Position numbers and translations under genes: made by a program
In this document: in pieces, positions 52,160 to 61,158 of the stretch
How positions within the stretch are numbered: the stretch's first letter is position 1
Layout of the letters: each line of letters begins with the position of its first letter
Notes under the pieces: model-generated
The model's input: the letters and a program-made list of their open reading frames with translations, nothing else
Told to the model about the DNA's origin: nothing
Database searches by the model: none
Assembly (NCBI GenBank): GCA_016839555.1
Contig: JAEOUA010000012.1
Span: 62,001-126,000, forward strand
Length of the DNA stretch: 64,000 nucleotides
Source of the DNA: Promethearchaeota archaeon
Lineage (GTDB): Archaea > Asgardarchaeota > Lokiarchaeia > Sigyniarchaeales > SOKP01
Direction of reading: 5' to 3'

Positions 52160-53398
52160 TTACCCGTAATGTTTTTCATCTTCTGCTTCTGAGTCAATGG
52201 CATCTTGTTCCACATCTCTACCTAGCCATTTTTCGCTTAGAATTTCATTATAATATTCATGCTGGATGATTAATGACATTATTTCATTAGTACCCGTCCA
52301 TATCATACTTAATCTACCATCTCTTAAAAGACGTTCAATAGGATATACTGTGGTATAACCAATTCCTGCCATAATCTGCATAGCATTATTAATAACTTTC
52401 CAACAAGCTTCTGTAGAGAATTTTTTAGATTCAGATACCAATCTTCTCTGAATGTTAGGAGGAGCTCCTTTATCAATTGCTGTTGCGGTATTATAGACTT
52501 GTGATCTCGCAGCATCTAAAAGAGTAATGCTTTCTGCTATATTAAAGCTCACGGCTTCAAATTTTTTGATAATTCTACCAAAAGCCTTTCTTTTTGCGCT
52601 GTATTTTGTTGCAATTCTTAAACAAGCTCTTGCTGTTCCTAAGACCCCTGCTGCGGTCGTCATTCGTTCTGGCACCATCATCTGGTAGAAAATTTTGCCT
52701 CCATCTCCCTCATTTCCTATCATATTTTCCGCAGGAACCTTTACATTGGAAAATTTCAGCCTTCCTGCACCACCCCCACGAGTTCCCATTAATCCATATA
52801 TGTATTCGGTACTTACATTATCATCCTTATCAACAATAAATAAGCTGATTGATTCATGAGATCTGGCTTCTGGATCTGTTTTGGCATACACTAAAAAGAA
52901 ATCGGCTCCCTCTGCTCCGACCACAAATCGCTTTTCTCCATTTAAGATATAATAATCCCCTTCTCTAACTGCAGTAGTGGTTGCACCAAAGAAATCAGAT
53001 CCTCCACGTGGTTCTGTTAAGGCCTCTGCTGTATATAACTCCCCCTTTAACATGGGAACGAGATACTTCTGCTTTTGCTCCTCTGAACCAAACATGTTTA
53101 ACGCCTCTCCACATATGCTTACCAGAGAATAGAGACAGCCGAGCGACATTCCTAATACTCCAATTTCTTCTAAAGCTACTACTTCACTTCGCCAATTTAA
53201 GCCTCTTCCACCATATTCTTTTGGAAATCTCAATCCAATAAGATTGTATTGACCAAGCTTTTGCAAATATTCTGTTGGATACTGAATTTCATCCTTGTCC
53301 ATTTGTTTTAAAAGAGAATGAGGCACTTCATCTCTTACAAATGCTCTCGTCTCTTTCATTATTTGCTTTTCGGTCTCACTACTAATATACTCAAACAT
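52160..53398 (-). CDS. Acyl-CoA dehydrogenase
   Basis: 412 residues; FAD flavoenzyme that oxidises acyl-CoA thioesters to enoyl-CoA. Motifs: [58 protein letters not shown], and [20 protein letters not shown]; the C-terminal ACAD domain has [20 protein letters not shown]. The usual MCAD-type catalytic Glu position reads WTGT (no Glu), but [10 protein letters not shown] has Glu (about 244) where isovaleryl-CoA-type enzymes keep theirs, so it is probably active. The electron acceptor (ETF) is not in the window. Confidence 0.92.
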   Translation of the reverse strand: MFEYISSETEKQIMKETRAFVRDEVPHSLLKQMDKDEIQYPTEYLQKLGQYNLIGLRFPKEYGGRGLNWRSEVVALEEIGVLGMSLGCLYSLVSICGEALNMFGSEEQKQKYLVPMLKGELYTAEALTEPRGGSDFFGATTTAVREGDYYILNGEKRFVVGAEGADFFLVYAKTDPEARSHESISLFIVDKDDNVSTEYIYGLMGTRGGGAGRLKFSNVKVPAENMIGNEGDGGKIFYQMMVPERMTTAAGVLGTARACLRIATKYSAKRKAFGRIIKKFEAVSFNIAESITLLDAARSQVYNTATAIDKGAPPNIQRRLVSESKKFSTEACWKVINNAMQIMAGIGYTTVYPIERLLRDGRLSMIWTGTNEIMSLIIQHEYYNEILSEKWLGRDVEQDAIDSEAEDEKHYG

Positions 53399-53570
53399 AT
53401 CTAATATTCCTCAAAAATCTTGATAGTTTTTAATATTAATATAATTTATTCGAAAAATTGAGTTATTACTTTAACAATATATAGTCCTTTTGCTAAAATA
53501 AGTTTTCTTAGAATATAGAATCTTTTTCGAATAATTTAATATTCAATAGGATTTAATGATAAATAAATCA

Positions 53571-53592
53571 TCGTGAAATTTCTGTTTCACGA
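53571..53592. repeat. 8-bp inverted repeat upstream of the acyl-CoA dehydrogenase
   Basis: TCGTGAAA (53571-53578), 6-nt spacer, TTTCACGA (53585-53592), 173 bp before the acyl-CoA dehydrogenase start and 58 bp from tRNA-Pro. It could be an operator or the end of the tRNA-Pro transcript, since tRNA-Pro runs towards it. Confidence 0.45.
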
Positions 53593-53649
53593 ATTATTAG
53601 CTATATTATGATAATATAATAAATTAATACAATTATTTAATAGAAAAAG

Positions 53650-53723
53650 TGGGAGAGACGGGATTCGAACCCGCGACCTCTCAGCCCCCAGCCGAGAATC
53701 ATACCAAGCTAGACTACCCTCCC
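53650..53723 (-). tRNA. tRNA-Pro(GGG), no intron
   Basis: 74 nt. Acceptor GGGAGGG/CTCTCCC (one G-U), discriminator A, anticodon stem CTCGG/CTGAG, loop CTGGGGG giving GGG, T loop TTCGAAT. It is the only tRNA in the window without an insertion and no CCA is encoded. Confidence 0.96.
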
Positions 53724-53936
53724 ACAGAATTGATAGGGATAGGACATCTGTTAATGAAAATTTACCGTAGCAAATAAAATTTGTTAATAAGATGGATAAT
53801 TAATCAAGCCTTAACTTTGTCAAAAAAAAATTTCTTTTCTATATTTCTATTTCAATTGATTTTATATTTCTAACTCATAATTTTTATATTATTTATTATG
53901 TTTTATTTCTTAAATACGGAAGAGTAAAGCTATATA

Positions 53937-54227
53937 ATGAGATCAAGAAAACCATTTATTATTATGTGGCCGCAATATTTTGAAGCGAAAAAAACGCGGA
54001 GCGAAGGAAGGCGCCTTCCACAAAATCTAGCTGTCGATAAGATTACGATAAAAGAAATCGTTAATGCTGCAAACAAATTAGGGTATGAAAACCAAGTTGA
54101 ACCCCATTTAAAATATCCGAAAGAATGGTGGGAAACTAGTGGTAGAATCCTTGTTAATACGAAAGGCAAGAAAAAATCAAAAGTATTAAAAGAAATAGCT
54201 AAAGAGATCAGAAAAAGTAGGGGATAG
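53937..54227 (+). CDS. srp19: Signal recognition particle protein SRP19
   Basis: 96 residues. Binds helices 6 and 8 of SRP RNA. IMWPQYFEAKKTRSEGRRLP (the FDxxKTRxEGRRxP signature), then TIKEIVNAANKLGYENQVEP and YPKEWWETSGRILV with a basic tail KGKKKSKVLKEIAKEIRKSR. Very conserved. HypA starts 11 bp after its stop, probably cotranscribed by read-through. Confidence 0.96.
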   Translation: MRSRKPFIIMWPQYFEAKKTRSEGRRLPQNLAVDKITIKEIVNAANKLGYENQVEPHLKYPKEWWETSGRILVNTKGKKKSKVLKEIAKEIRKSRG

Positions 54228-54238
54228 ATCTAATAGAT

Positions 54239-54610
54239 ATGCATGAATTTGCGTTCGCTCACAAAATTTATAAAATCGCTGAAGAAACAGCAAAGAAATA
54301 TAAAGCAAAAAAAATAACTGTTATTTATTTGGAGATTGGTGAATTAACTCTTATAATTCCAGAATTACTTAGAGAATCGTTTAAAATAGCAACATCAGGG
54401 ACTATTGCAGAAGGAGCTGAGCTAAAAATCGAGATTCTTCCGGGTAAAATAAAATGTAGAGCGTGTGGAAAAATATCAGAAATACAAATTACAAGAGAAG
54501 CAAAATTAACGGGTTTACAACTCTTTCAATGTAAATATTGTAAAAGTAAAAATACAGAAATCATATTTGGAAAGAGCGCCAATGTGAAAAATATTCAAAT
54601 ACAACAATAA
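54239..54610 (+). CDS. hypA: HypA, nickel metallochaperone for hydrogenase
   Basis: 123 residues. The nickel site is formed by the N-terminal MHE (His2). A zinc site carries CRACGKISE and FQCKYCKSKN (C-x2-C pairs, residues about 77-80 and 101-104). Typical full length. It works with HypB, found at the start of this window but not adjacent; the pair being far apart suggests the hyp genes are scattered in this genome. Confidence 0.94.
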   Translation: MHEFAFAHKIYKIAEETAKKYKAKKITVIYLEIGELTLIIPELLRESFKIATSGTIAEGAELKIEILPGKIKCRACGKISEIQITREAKLTGLQLFQCKYCKSKNTEIIFGKSANVKNIQIQQ

Positions 54611-54635
54611 TAATAGTTTTACGGGAATAAGTAAT

Positions 54636-55013
54636 TTAAATTAAAATACCATTTAATATACCATCTTGCCCAGGTCGGCTTGTAATTTTGACCTTTCCAA
54701 GTTCCGTATCAACAACTGCTCCTTTAGTAAGAATATGTCTACGATTAAGATCTTTAGTAGCTTTATTTTCTTCAAAATCTAATATTTTAACCTTTTGAGT
54801 TTTATGAGTACTTGGATCGGTAACATTTATATGGTTGCTTGAAAATAATTTGAGTTTATGATTTGCTCCCCAAGTTCTTTGACTTTTCTTTCTCTCAACA
54901 CCAATTTTGGTCTCAATTGGCGGTCGCTCTAAGTCTTTTTTTCGTTTTTTATGAAAACGTTTATATTTTTTTCCAGTATATTTTCTTTTACTTCTGTCGG
55001 TATCTCTGGCCAT
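54636..55013 (-). CDS. rps8e: Ribosomal protein S8e
   Basis: 125 residues from ATG 55013 (MARDTDRSKRKYTGKKYKR). A more upstream ATG (55025) would add MWHI, not seen in homologues. Basic N-terminus with RFHKKRKKDLERPPIETKIG, then the S8e core: HINVTDPSTHKTQKVKILDF, RRHILTKGAVVDTELGKVKI and SRPGQDGILNGILI at the end, the most conserved part. Small-subunit protein. Confidence 0.95.
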   Translation of the reverse strand: MARDTDRSKRKYTGKKYKRFHKKRKKDLERPPIETKIGVERKKSQRTWGANHKLKLFSSNHINVTDPSTHKTQKVKILDFEENKATKDLNRRHILTKGAVVDTELGKVKITSRPGQDGILNGILI

Positions 55014-55151
55014 GATATGCCACAATTATTTTTAATATCGTAATATAATTAATATAAAATTTCATAAAAATTTTATCGAAAAAACTAATTAAAGAAGGAA
55101 ATTTTATTTATAATATATTCAAAATAACTATTAATTAATAGCATCTTTTGT

Positions 55152-55814
55152 ATGACTATGATTGAGAAAAATATGAATCTTAAGAAATTAAACTTAGAAA
55201 ATTTGGATGAAGAAACCATCCAGAAGGCAGCTAAAACGGGAACAACAACGGTAGGCTTAATTTATAAAGATGGTGTCATAATTGGAACGGAATCGCAAGC
55301 TACAGCTGGATATGTAGTTGCCTCAAAAGTAGCTCAGAAATTGTTTGAAATTAATAAATTTACAGCAGCTACTATTTCTGGGGGAGTTGCAGATGCGCAA
55401 TATGTTATCAATCAACTTCAAGCATTATCACGATTACGAGAAGTAGAAAAAGGTGTAATTCCTGAACCAAAATATATCGCTAATATTACACGAAATATTC
55501 TCTTTTCTGGTCGATCTTATTATCTTGCGATGATGATAGTAGGAGGATATAGTACTTCTGAAAAGAAAGGAAAATTATATGGAATCGATCTATTAGGAGC
55601 TTTATTTGAGGAGGAAAGTTTTATATCATTTGGTTCCGGCTCTACTTATGCTCTTGGTCTTTTAGAAGCAGATTGGAAACCTGGGCTTTCTGAAGAAGAG
55701 GCCGTTGCTCTTATGAAGAATGCTATAAAAAGTTCTAAAGAACGAGATATTGCTTCTGGCTTTGAAATTCAATTATGTAAAGTTAATGAAAAAGGTTTTA
55801 CCAAAAGCCAATAA
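55152..55814 (+). CDS. psmB: 20S proteasome beta subunit
   Basis: 220 residues. A propeptide of about 30 residues ends at KTG, followed by the catalytic N-terminal Thr of TTTVGLIYKDGVIIGTE. Counting from Thr1, Glu17 and Lys33 (VAQK) are in place. Further motifs: SGGVADAQYVINQL, SFISFGSGSTYALGLLEADW (GSGS) and the C-terminal SSKERDIASGF with conserved Asp. An active beta subunit. The alpha gene is 25 kb away; a JAMM isopeptidase gene lies on the opposite strand 175 bp beyond the stop. Confidence 0.96.
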   Translation: MTMIEKNMNLKKLNLENLDEETIQKAAKTGTTTVGLIYKDGVIIGTESQATAGYVVASKVAQKLFEINKFTAATISGGVADAQYVINQLQALSRLREVEKGVIPEPKYIANITRNILFSGRSYYLAMMIVGGYSTSEKKGKLYGIDLLGALFEEESFISFGSGSTYALGLLEADWKPGLSEEEAVALMKNAIKSSKERDIASGFEIQLCKVNEKGFTKSQ

Positions 55815-55989
55815 TTTATATTTATTATTTAAATTTCAAATCTCTCTTATTTAAACTTTATTTTTGAGATTTATTGCATTATTTCTTTAAAATAAATTAT
55901 TATACTTAAAATTCTGTTATTAATTGGAGAAAGGAATAATTCTTATATTAAGATCTTAAAATTAGTAAATAGAATTTTTTTTACTCATT

Positions 55990-56478
55990 TTATTTTATAA
56001 TAACCTTTGTTTGAATGAATTCATTATTTAAATACATGAAAGCCTTTAGATCATTATTTTGCGATGCCATTATAGACCATATAACTCCTTTAAATGATTT
56101 TAATCCGCTGTTTTCCAGTCTTTTCATATAATTTTTATCAATTCCGCTGGGATAATTTGAATCACCTGGATGAGAATGAAAAATACTGAGAAGCCCCATA
56201 CTATGTTTTTTATAAGCTTTTGAATAAATTTTGTTTAATGTATCTAAATTATTAATCAAAAACGCAACAGGACTTTTTTTATCGGAGGTTATACATTTGA
56301 TTTTTTTTGCAAGATAATGATAAAAGAAATCATTTTCTTTCTCAGAATTTTCAATTTCTTTTTTCATCCCAAAAATCAAGCCACAAGCCTCATTAGGGGT
56401 GGCTTGTTTTACACATTCAATCGCTTTCTCTAAGATAGTATCAGAGAGAATTAATTTTATATCATTTTCTAATCTCAT
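55990..56478 (-). CDS. JAMM-family metalloprotease (Rpn11/JAMM1-like isopeptidase)
   Basis: 162 residues. Complete JAMM set: Glu30 in PNEACGLIFG, then SIFHSHPGDSNYPSGID: His101, His103, Ser111 and Asp114 (E, H-x-H-P-x6-S-x2-D). Archaeal JAMM proteins remove ubiquitin-like SAMP or, in Asgard, ubiquitin itself from proteins before proteasome entry. It lies next to psmB (tail to tail), consistent with that role, and 13 bp downstream of the DUF4443 gene. No ubiquitin, E1 or E2 gene is visible here. Confidence 0.88.
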   Translation of the reverse strand: MRLENDIKLILSDTILEKAIECVKQATPNEACGLIFGMKKEIENSEKENDFFYHYLAKKIKCITSDKKSPVAFLINNLDTLNKIYSKAYKKHSMGLLSIFHSHPGDSNYPSGIDKNYMKRLENSGLKSFKGVIWSIMASQNNDLKAFMYLNNEFIQTKVIIK

Positions 56479-56491
56479 AAGTAATACAAAC

Positions 56492-57181
56492 TTATTTAAT
56501 TAAAGTTAATGCTGAATTTAAAGTAGCTAATCGAGCGGTTTCAGAATCTTTTCCAAATCCAATAATCACTATATCCTCTTTTTCTAGCTCTGCATTATGA
56601 TCAGTGATTTTTGTTTTAAAATATTTTTGAACTCTTTTACTCAATTTTAATTCTTCATTATTTTGTGAAGCAGAGCTCGCAGGAAATATCAACTCTGAAC
56701 CATTGAATACCAAACAGGTGGCACCAGAACCATTAACTTTTATAGCAGCATCACGCTGTTCTATTCCGCTATTTAATTGTTCCGCTGCATTTTTCACAAG
56801 ACAAAAATAAATCATGTATTTTTCTTTTTCAATTATAATCTCCTCCAAAAATTTTGGATCTCCTTCCTCCAAAATGGGGATTTTTTTCTTAACCTTCTTC
56901 AAAAATTCTAATCCTTTTTCTGTAAGAATGTGCCCTTTTCTCTTATTATCTTCCGCTAATTTTATAAAATTCGTTTTTTCTTTTAATTTATTCACTAAAG
57001 AACGGGCTGTACCTGAACCAATAAGCAAATTTTTTTTTAATTTATATCTCCCGATTCCATCAGGATTTTTTGCAAAAATAATTAATGCTAAAATAATATG
57101 AACGATATCAAATGTGGGTCGAATAGTATCACTCTCAAATAATTTCTTCAGTTCTTCAAATATCTCATTCATATCATTCAT
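56492..57181 (-). CDS. DUF4443-like winged-helix protein
   Basis: 229 residues. Winged-helix N-terminus (about 25-95): GRYKLKKNLLIGSGTARSLV, NKLKEKTNFI and RKGHILTEKGLEFLKKVKKK. The C-terminal domain has QRDAAIKVNGSGATCLVFNG, a pattern of the archaeal DUF4443 family, then the strand VIIGFGKDSETARLATLNSA. Probably a transcription regulator that senses a ligand by its C-terminal domain. It is 13 bp upstream of the JAMM gene, so both may be controlled together. Confidence 0.72.
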   Translation of the reverse strand: MNDMNEIFEELKKLFESDTIRPTFDIVHIILALIIFAKNPDGIGRYKLKKNLLIGSGTARSLVNKLKEKTNFIKLAEDNKRKGHILTEKGLEFLKKVKKKIPILEEGDPKFLEEIIIEKEKYMIYFCLVKNAAEQLNSGIEQRDAAIKVNGSGATCLVFNGSELIFPASSASQNNEELKLSKRVQKYFKTKITDHNAELEKEDIVIIGFGKDSETARLATLNSALTLIK

Positions 57182-57371
57182 TTATATAAAATACACTTTC
57201 TATAATAAATTATAGCTAATTTTACATAATTATATTTCCTAATAAAGATTCTAAAAAAGATATTATATTCTATTAAAAAAATTTGAAGATAGATACTGAA
57301 GAAAATAAAAAAAAAAAATAAAAAATTTGATGTAATTAATTAAATTTCTTAATCTTATTTGTTGAGACCCT

Positions 57372-57584
57372 TTAGAAGTATTTAATCGCTATTAGGATAT
57401 CATCTCGGGTGATCTTTTTTCTACCCGCATGTTTAGTCAATCGTAAAGCAACATCAGTTAAATTTTCGGCGCTTTTTTCAAGCCAACTAACTAATTCATC
57501 TACTGCATCTCTTGCAACTATTTCCGCTCCGTTATGCTTCATCAAGCGTCTAATAGGGCTCCAACTTATATATTCTCCTGCCAT
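57372..57584 (-). CDS. Archaeal histone
   Basis: 70 residues, a histone fold with helix-strand loops: WSPIRRLMKHNGAEIVARDA, VDELVSWLEKSAENLTDVAL, LTKHAGRKKITRDDILIAIK. The KHAGRKxITxxDI motif and the RR-x-M-K-x-x-G-A segment match HMf-type histones, with no N-terminal tail. It packs DNA as dimers and longer hypernucleosomes. It is flanked by long AT-rich regions. Confidence 0.95.
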   Translation of the reverse strand: MAGEYISWSPIRRLMKHNGAEIVARDAVDELVSWLEKSAENLTDVALRLTKHAGRKKITRDDILIAIKYF

Positions 57585-58202
57585 TTTATTTTTCCTCCAC
57601 TATTTTTTTAATTTATTATGAAATTATTTTTAATTATAAATTTCTTATAATAACATAGATCTTACCTATATTTAAAGATTATGGTTGTACCTTAATTTTT
57701 ATTGAAAAAAAATTAAAAATGATCAATTTTTTTGTCGAAGATGCACTCTATGATCAAGCTCAGACAAGATACGACAATTTGATCAAATTTTTGATTTCTT
57801 GTAATTCTACGATTTTAATATTATATAAGTTAAATTTAATTATCGTGAAAAGGTATATGCGTAATTAAATTGGATAATAATTGAAAATTTATTTAATATA
57901 ATAACGATGCAATCTATCATTTTTCATATTTTATAAGTTTATTATATCAATATCTTTTTAAAATTTAATCTCCCGCCGAAAAAAAATCATTAAAGTATGA
58001 AATAATAACAATTAAGTTATTAACCAATAATTATTAAATTATGATAATCGTTAAAAATATTTATCTATTAATTCTCGCAATCTCGGACCTTTAATATTTA
58101 AAAACATTATATACATTCTCACTTTTGACCTTGCTTAACAAAAATAATTAATTTTGACTCATAATAATAAATCTTTTTTTCAATATCTTCTAATTAAAAA
58201 TA
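57585..58202. other. Longest gap in the window, 618 bp
   Basis: Very AT-rich with runs of A or T. A 49-codon open frame (57719-57868, starting MINFFVEDALYDQAQTRYDN) is present but I do not recognise it. No origin-recognition box, tRNA or rRNA was seen. The end of the gap carries the promoter of the metallo-beta-lactamase gene. Confidence 0.4.
57720..57785. promoter_or_regulatory. Three TGATCA palindromes spaced about 30 bp
   Basis: TGATCA starts at 57720, 57751 and 57780, i.e. 31 and 29 bp apart, near three helical turns. It lies 136 bp upstream of the histone start. This could be an array of sites for a dimeric regulator, a restriction-type site cluster, or chance. Confidence 0.35.
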
Positions 58203-59207
58203 ATGAAAGAAATATATCCCGGCATTTTTTTATCACGGGAAAAAGGCAGCCTTGGTGTAATTAAACCTCCCGAAAACATATATATTTTAGCGGGCAGAAA
58301 TGGGCTGATTTTCGATGCTGGCTATGGAAATATTTGGATTATCAAAAAGTTTTTAAAAGAATTTATAAAACTCAAAAAAATCTATGAAAAAAGAAATAAA
58401 TCTTTCAATATTACGAGAATTTTACCAAGTCATGTACATCCAGATCATTTCTCTGGATTGAAAAGATTGAAAAAATATCTGGGAGTACAAATTATTTTAA
58501 CCCAAAAAATGGCAGAAATTATAAAAAATAAAGAAACTTTCATTCAATATTATGAATCTGCTGATCCTCTAAAAGATGAATATCAAATCAAATCTACAAG
58601 AAATCTTCTTAGTAGCTATCTTCGAAAAATTATCTCACGGCTTTTCTTTAAACTAGTTTACGGATTATCATTTATTAAACAACCCGATATAATCATAGAA
58701 GAAAAGTCAAAAATTAGTATCAACGGTGAAGAATGGGAGATCTTTTCTTCTCCGGGGCATTCAAGCGATCATATCTCGCTTTATAATAAAGAAAAAGGTA
58801 TCTTATTTTCTGGAGATAATATTTTAAGAACCATAACAACCTGGTTAGGTCCTCCAAATTCAAATATAGAACATTATATTCGGTCTATAAAAAAGATTCA
58901 AAAGCTTCCCCACCTTAAGTTAATATTACCTGCTCATGGAAGTCCTATTAATGATCCAAAAAAAAGAATTAAAGAAATCTTATCCCATCGAAAAGAAAGA
59001 ACTGCTCAAGTTTTTAAATTAATTCAAAAAAACCCTGAAAAAGGTATCAGCCCAAATAGCATAATTAAAACGCTTTATCCGCAAGACGGAAGCTTTAAAC
59101 ATGGAGTAGCCCGAGGGTGGTGTTCGTTAACCTTAAAAATGTTAGCCTCTCAGAACCTTGTTTATTATAGAAAAAATGATAAAGAAATAAGGTTTTACCC
59201 TTTCTAA
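58203..59207 (+). CDS. Metallo-beta-lactamase-fold hydrolase with C-terminal helix domain
   Basis: 334 residues. Zinc motif HVHPDHFSGLKRL (H-x-H-x-D-H, about 79-91), second ligands SPGHSSDHISLYN (His), GILFSGDNIL (Asp) and LILPAHGSPINDP (His). The C-terminal 80 residues form a helical/winged domain (KNPEKGISPNSIIKTLYPQD), as in LACTB2-like proteins, which are endoribonucleases or thioesterases. The substrate is not known. Confidence 0.85.
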   Translation: MKEIYPGIFLSREKGSLGVIKPPENIYILAGRNGLIFDAGYGNIWIIKKFLKEFIKLKKIYEKRNKSFNITRILPSHVHPDHFSGLKRLKKYLGVQIILTQKMAEIIKNKETFIQYYESADPLKDEYQIKSTRNLLSSYLRKIISRLFFKLVYGLSFIKQPDIIIEEKSKISINGEEWEIFSSPGHSSDHISLYNKEKGILFSGDNILRTITTWLGPPNSNIEHYIRSIKKIQKLPHLKLILPAHGSPINDPKKRIKEILSHRKERTAQVFKLIQKNPEKGISPNSIIKTLYPQDGSFKHGVARGWCSLTLKMLASQNLVYYRKNDKEIRFYPF

Positions 59208-59487
59208 ATGATATTGTAGCATGTTTAGTATCTCATATTATTTATTATAACTATTACAATCTAAAAGCTTACTAAATATAAGCCTAAAGTATATAATCTT
59301 TACATAGTTTTTTCATATGGATGCATTATCTTATTAAATAACTCTTTTTCCATAGCTGCGTGAAAAAATACCTATTTTATGCAGTTATGGTTTTTTCTTA
59401 GATTCTACTTTATTGAATTTCTCCTTCTAATCATTAATATGAGAATGGAATAAAAAATATAAGAAATAAAAAAAAAATATGAATTTT

Positions 59488-60927
59488 TTAGAGTTTTCCC
59501 TCTTCTTCTAATTTTTTTAAAAATTTTTTTTCCTTTTCAAGATGGATTTCATGTAATTTCTTCTTTTGTTGTCTCCATTCACTTCCGTCTAAAGGATATT
59601 TAAACATAATTAATGCAGAAATTAATATCAGTATCGCTGGAACGATTGTGAACCCTATCATTATCCCTAAATCTACACTTGATGGTTGAACAAATAAACT
59701 CTCATCAAACCCAAAAGCACCTATTATTAAGAGAAAAAGCCATGGGGCCAGAGAATTTGTGGGTTTCGTAAGTAAAGCATTCATTCCGGCATAGCTAGTT
59801 TCCCTTCTTTTTCCCGTAAGGATTTCATCATTATCTATAATATCAGCCATAATCATCTGATTTGTAATCCAGTAGCCACTGAGCCCTATTCCCATTAATA
59901 TCATGGCAATTATTGCTAGCCCGAAATTCCAGCCGATTATAAATCCCACTATAAAGGCTCCGCTTGTGAAAAATAAACAGAAAATAAATGTCCTTTTCAA
60001 ACCCCATTTTTTTATTAAGCGACTATATACAGGAAAAAATAAGAAAACCATAATGAAAAACAAAAGCAATGGGACCATTGAGAGTATTCCACTAAGATCA
60101 AGCACGAAATCTATGTAATACAAGACTCCATTTGTTAATATAAATTGAGCTATAAGAAATATAAAGTTAGAACATTCAAATATTAAAAATGGTTTATTTT
60201 TCAAGGTTTCAACTAAACTGTCTTTATATCCAAGAGGTTCTTCAGTTATTGCATATTTGTTCTCCTTAATGAAATAACTGCTTATAAAGAGAATAATGCC
60301 TCCGATTATTCCAAAGATTATCATTATTATCCTAAAAATAGAAACTGCTGGATCATTTTGTATTGGTTCATCTCCAGTTAAGAAAAGCGCTGGTAATACA
60401 AAAGAAAGCAACATAGAAAAAGCACTTCCAATTGCTCCGAAAACCATTAAATTTGATCTTGCTTTTTCTGTAATTGCCATTTCTGCTGGAAGACTATAAC
60501 TAATTAAACCGATCATAGTAAATAATGTATCAAAAGTATATAACATGAAAAGTAAATTAAAGAATAACGCTAATTCAGTATTCCCAAATATAGGAAACCA
60601 ACTTAAAATAAATAATGCGGCATAAATAGGAGCCCCAAATCTGATATAAGGCACTCTTCTCCCATATTTTTCTGATCCCGTTCTTTCTTGAATGAATCCA
60701 ATAAGAGGATCATTTATCATATTCCACGCAATAAAGATTAACCATGCTAATCCAGTATAAAAAATATTTAATCCTAATTTAACATTGTAAAAATAAGTAA
60801 ATGTCGTAGCGATTACTAAACTAGAAAAAAATCCACTGGTAAAAGATATTCCACCGAAAGCTAATTTAGAACTAGTTGGTATTTCTTCTTCTATACTTTC
60901 TACATCTGATTTTGTGTTAGAACTCAT
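59488..60927 (-). CDS. GPH-type MFS sugar/cation symporter
   Basis: 479 residues with 12 hydrophobic segments. The GPH (melibiose permease-like) features are the N-terminal KLAFGGISFTSGFFSSLVIA, the loop WNMINDPLIGFIQERTGSEK (the N-x-D-P-x-x-G motif) with GRRVPYIRFG after it, and the second-half SGYWITNQMIMADIIDNDEIL. The tail is charged. It probably imports glycosides or related solutes with Na+ or H+; the substrate is unknown. A single gene with no glycosidase nearby. Confidence 0.88.
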   Translation of the reverse strand: MSSNTKSDVESIEEEIPTSSKLAFGGISFTSGFFSSLVIATTFTYFYNVKLGLNIFYTGLAWLIFIAWNMINDPLIGFIQERTGSEKYGRRVPYIRFGAPIYAALFILSWFPIFGNTELALFFNLLFMLYTFDTLFTMIGLISYSLPAEMAITEKARSNLMVFGAIGSAFSMLLSFVLPALFLTGDEPIQNDPAVSIFRIIMIIFGIIGGIILFISSYFIKENKYAITEEPLGYKDSLVETLKNKPFLIFECSNFIFLIAQFILTNGVLYYIDFVLDLSGILSMVPLLLFFIMVFLFFPVYSRLIKKWGLKRTFIFCLFFTSGAFIVGFIIGWNFGLAIIAMILMGIGLSGYWITNQMIMADIIDNDEILTGKRRETSYAGMNALLTKPTNSLAPWLFLLIIGAFGFDESLFVQPSSVDLGIMIGFTIVPAILILISALIMFKYPLDGSEWRQQKKKLHEIHLEKEKKFLKKLEEEGKL

Positions 60928-61158
60928 TTTTATCAGTTTTGTTTAAGATATTATTAATATTTAGTTAATATTTTTAATAAAATGATTAATAAATCTTTGT
61001 GTTTCAAATTCTAATAAATTCATCTTTTTTAACTGATTTTTGAAAATACTTAAATTATTGAATGATAATTAATGAACTTTTTATTCTTTAAGGTAAATAT
61101 AATATTAAAAATTATTAATCCCTTTCTTTTTAAAAAAAGAATCTAATTTCTCATAATT

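Noticed and set aside
57719..57868. 49-residue frame in the long gap before the metallo-beta-lactamase gene
   Set aside because: No family pattern or clear ribosome-binding site; listed only as part of the gap.
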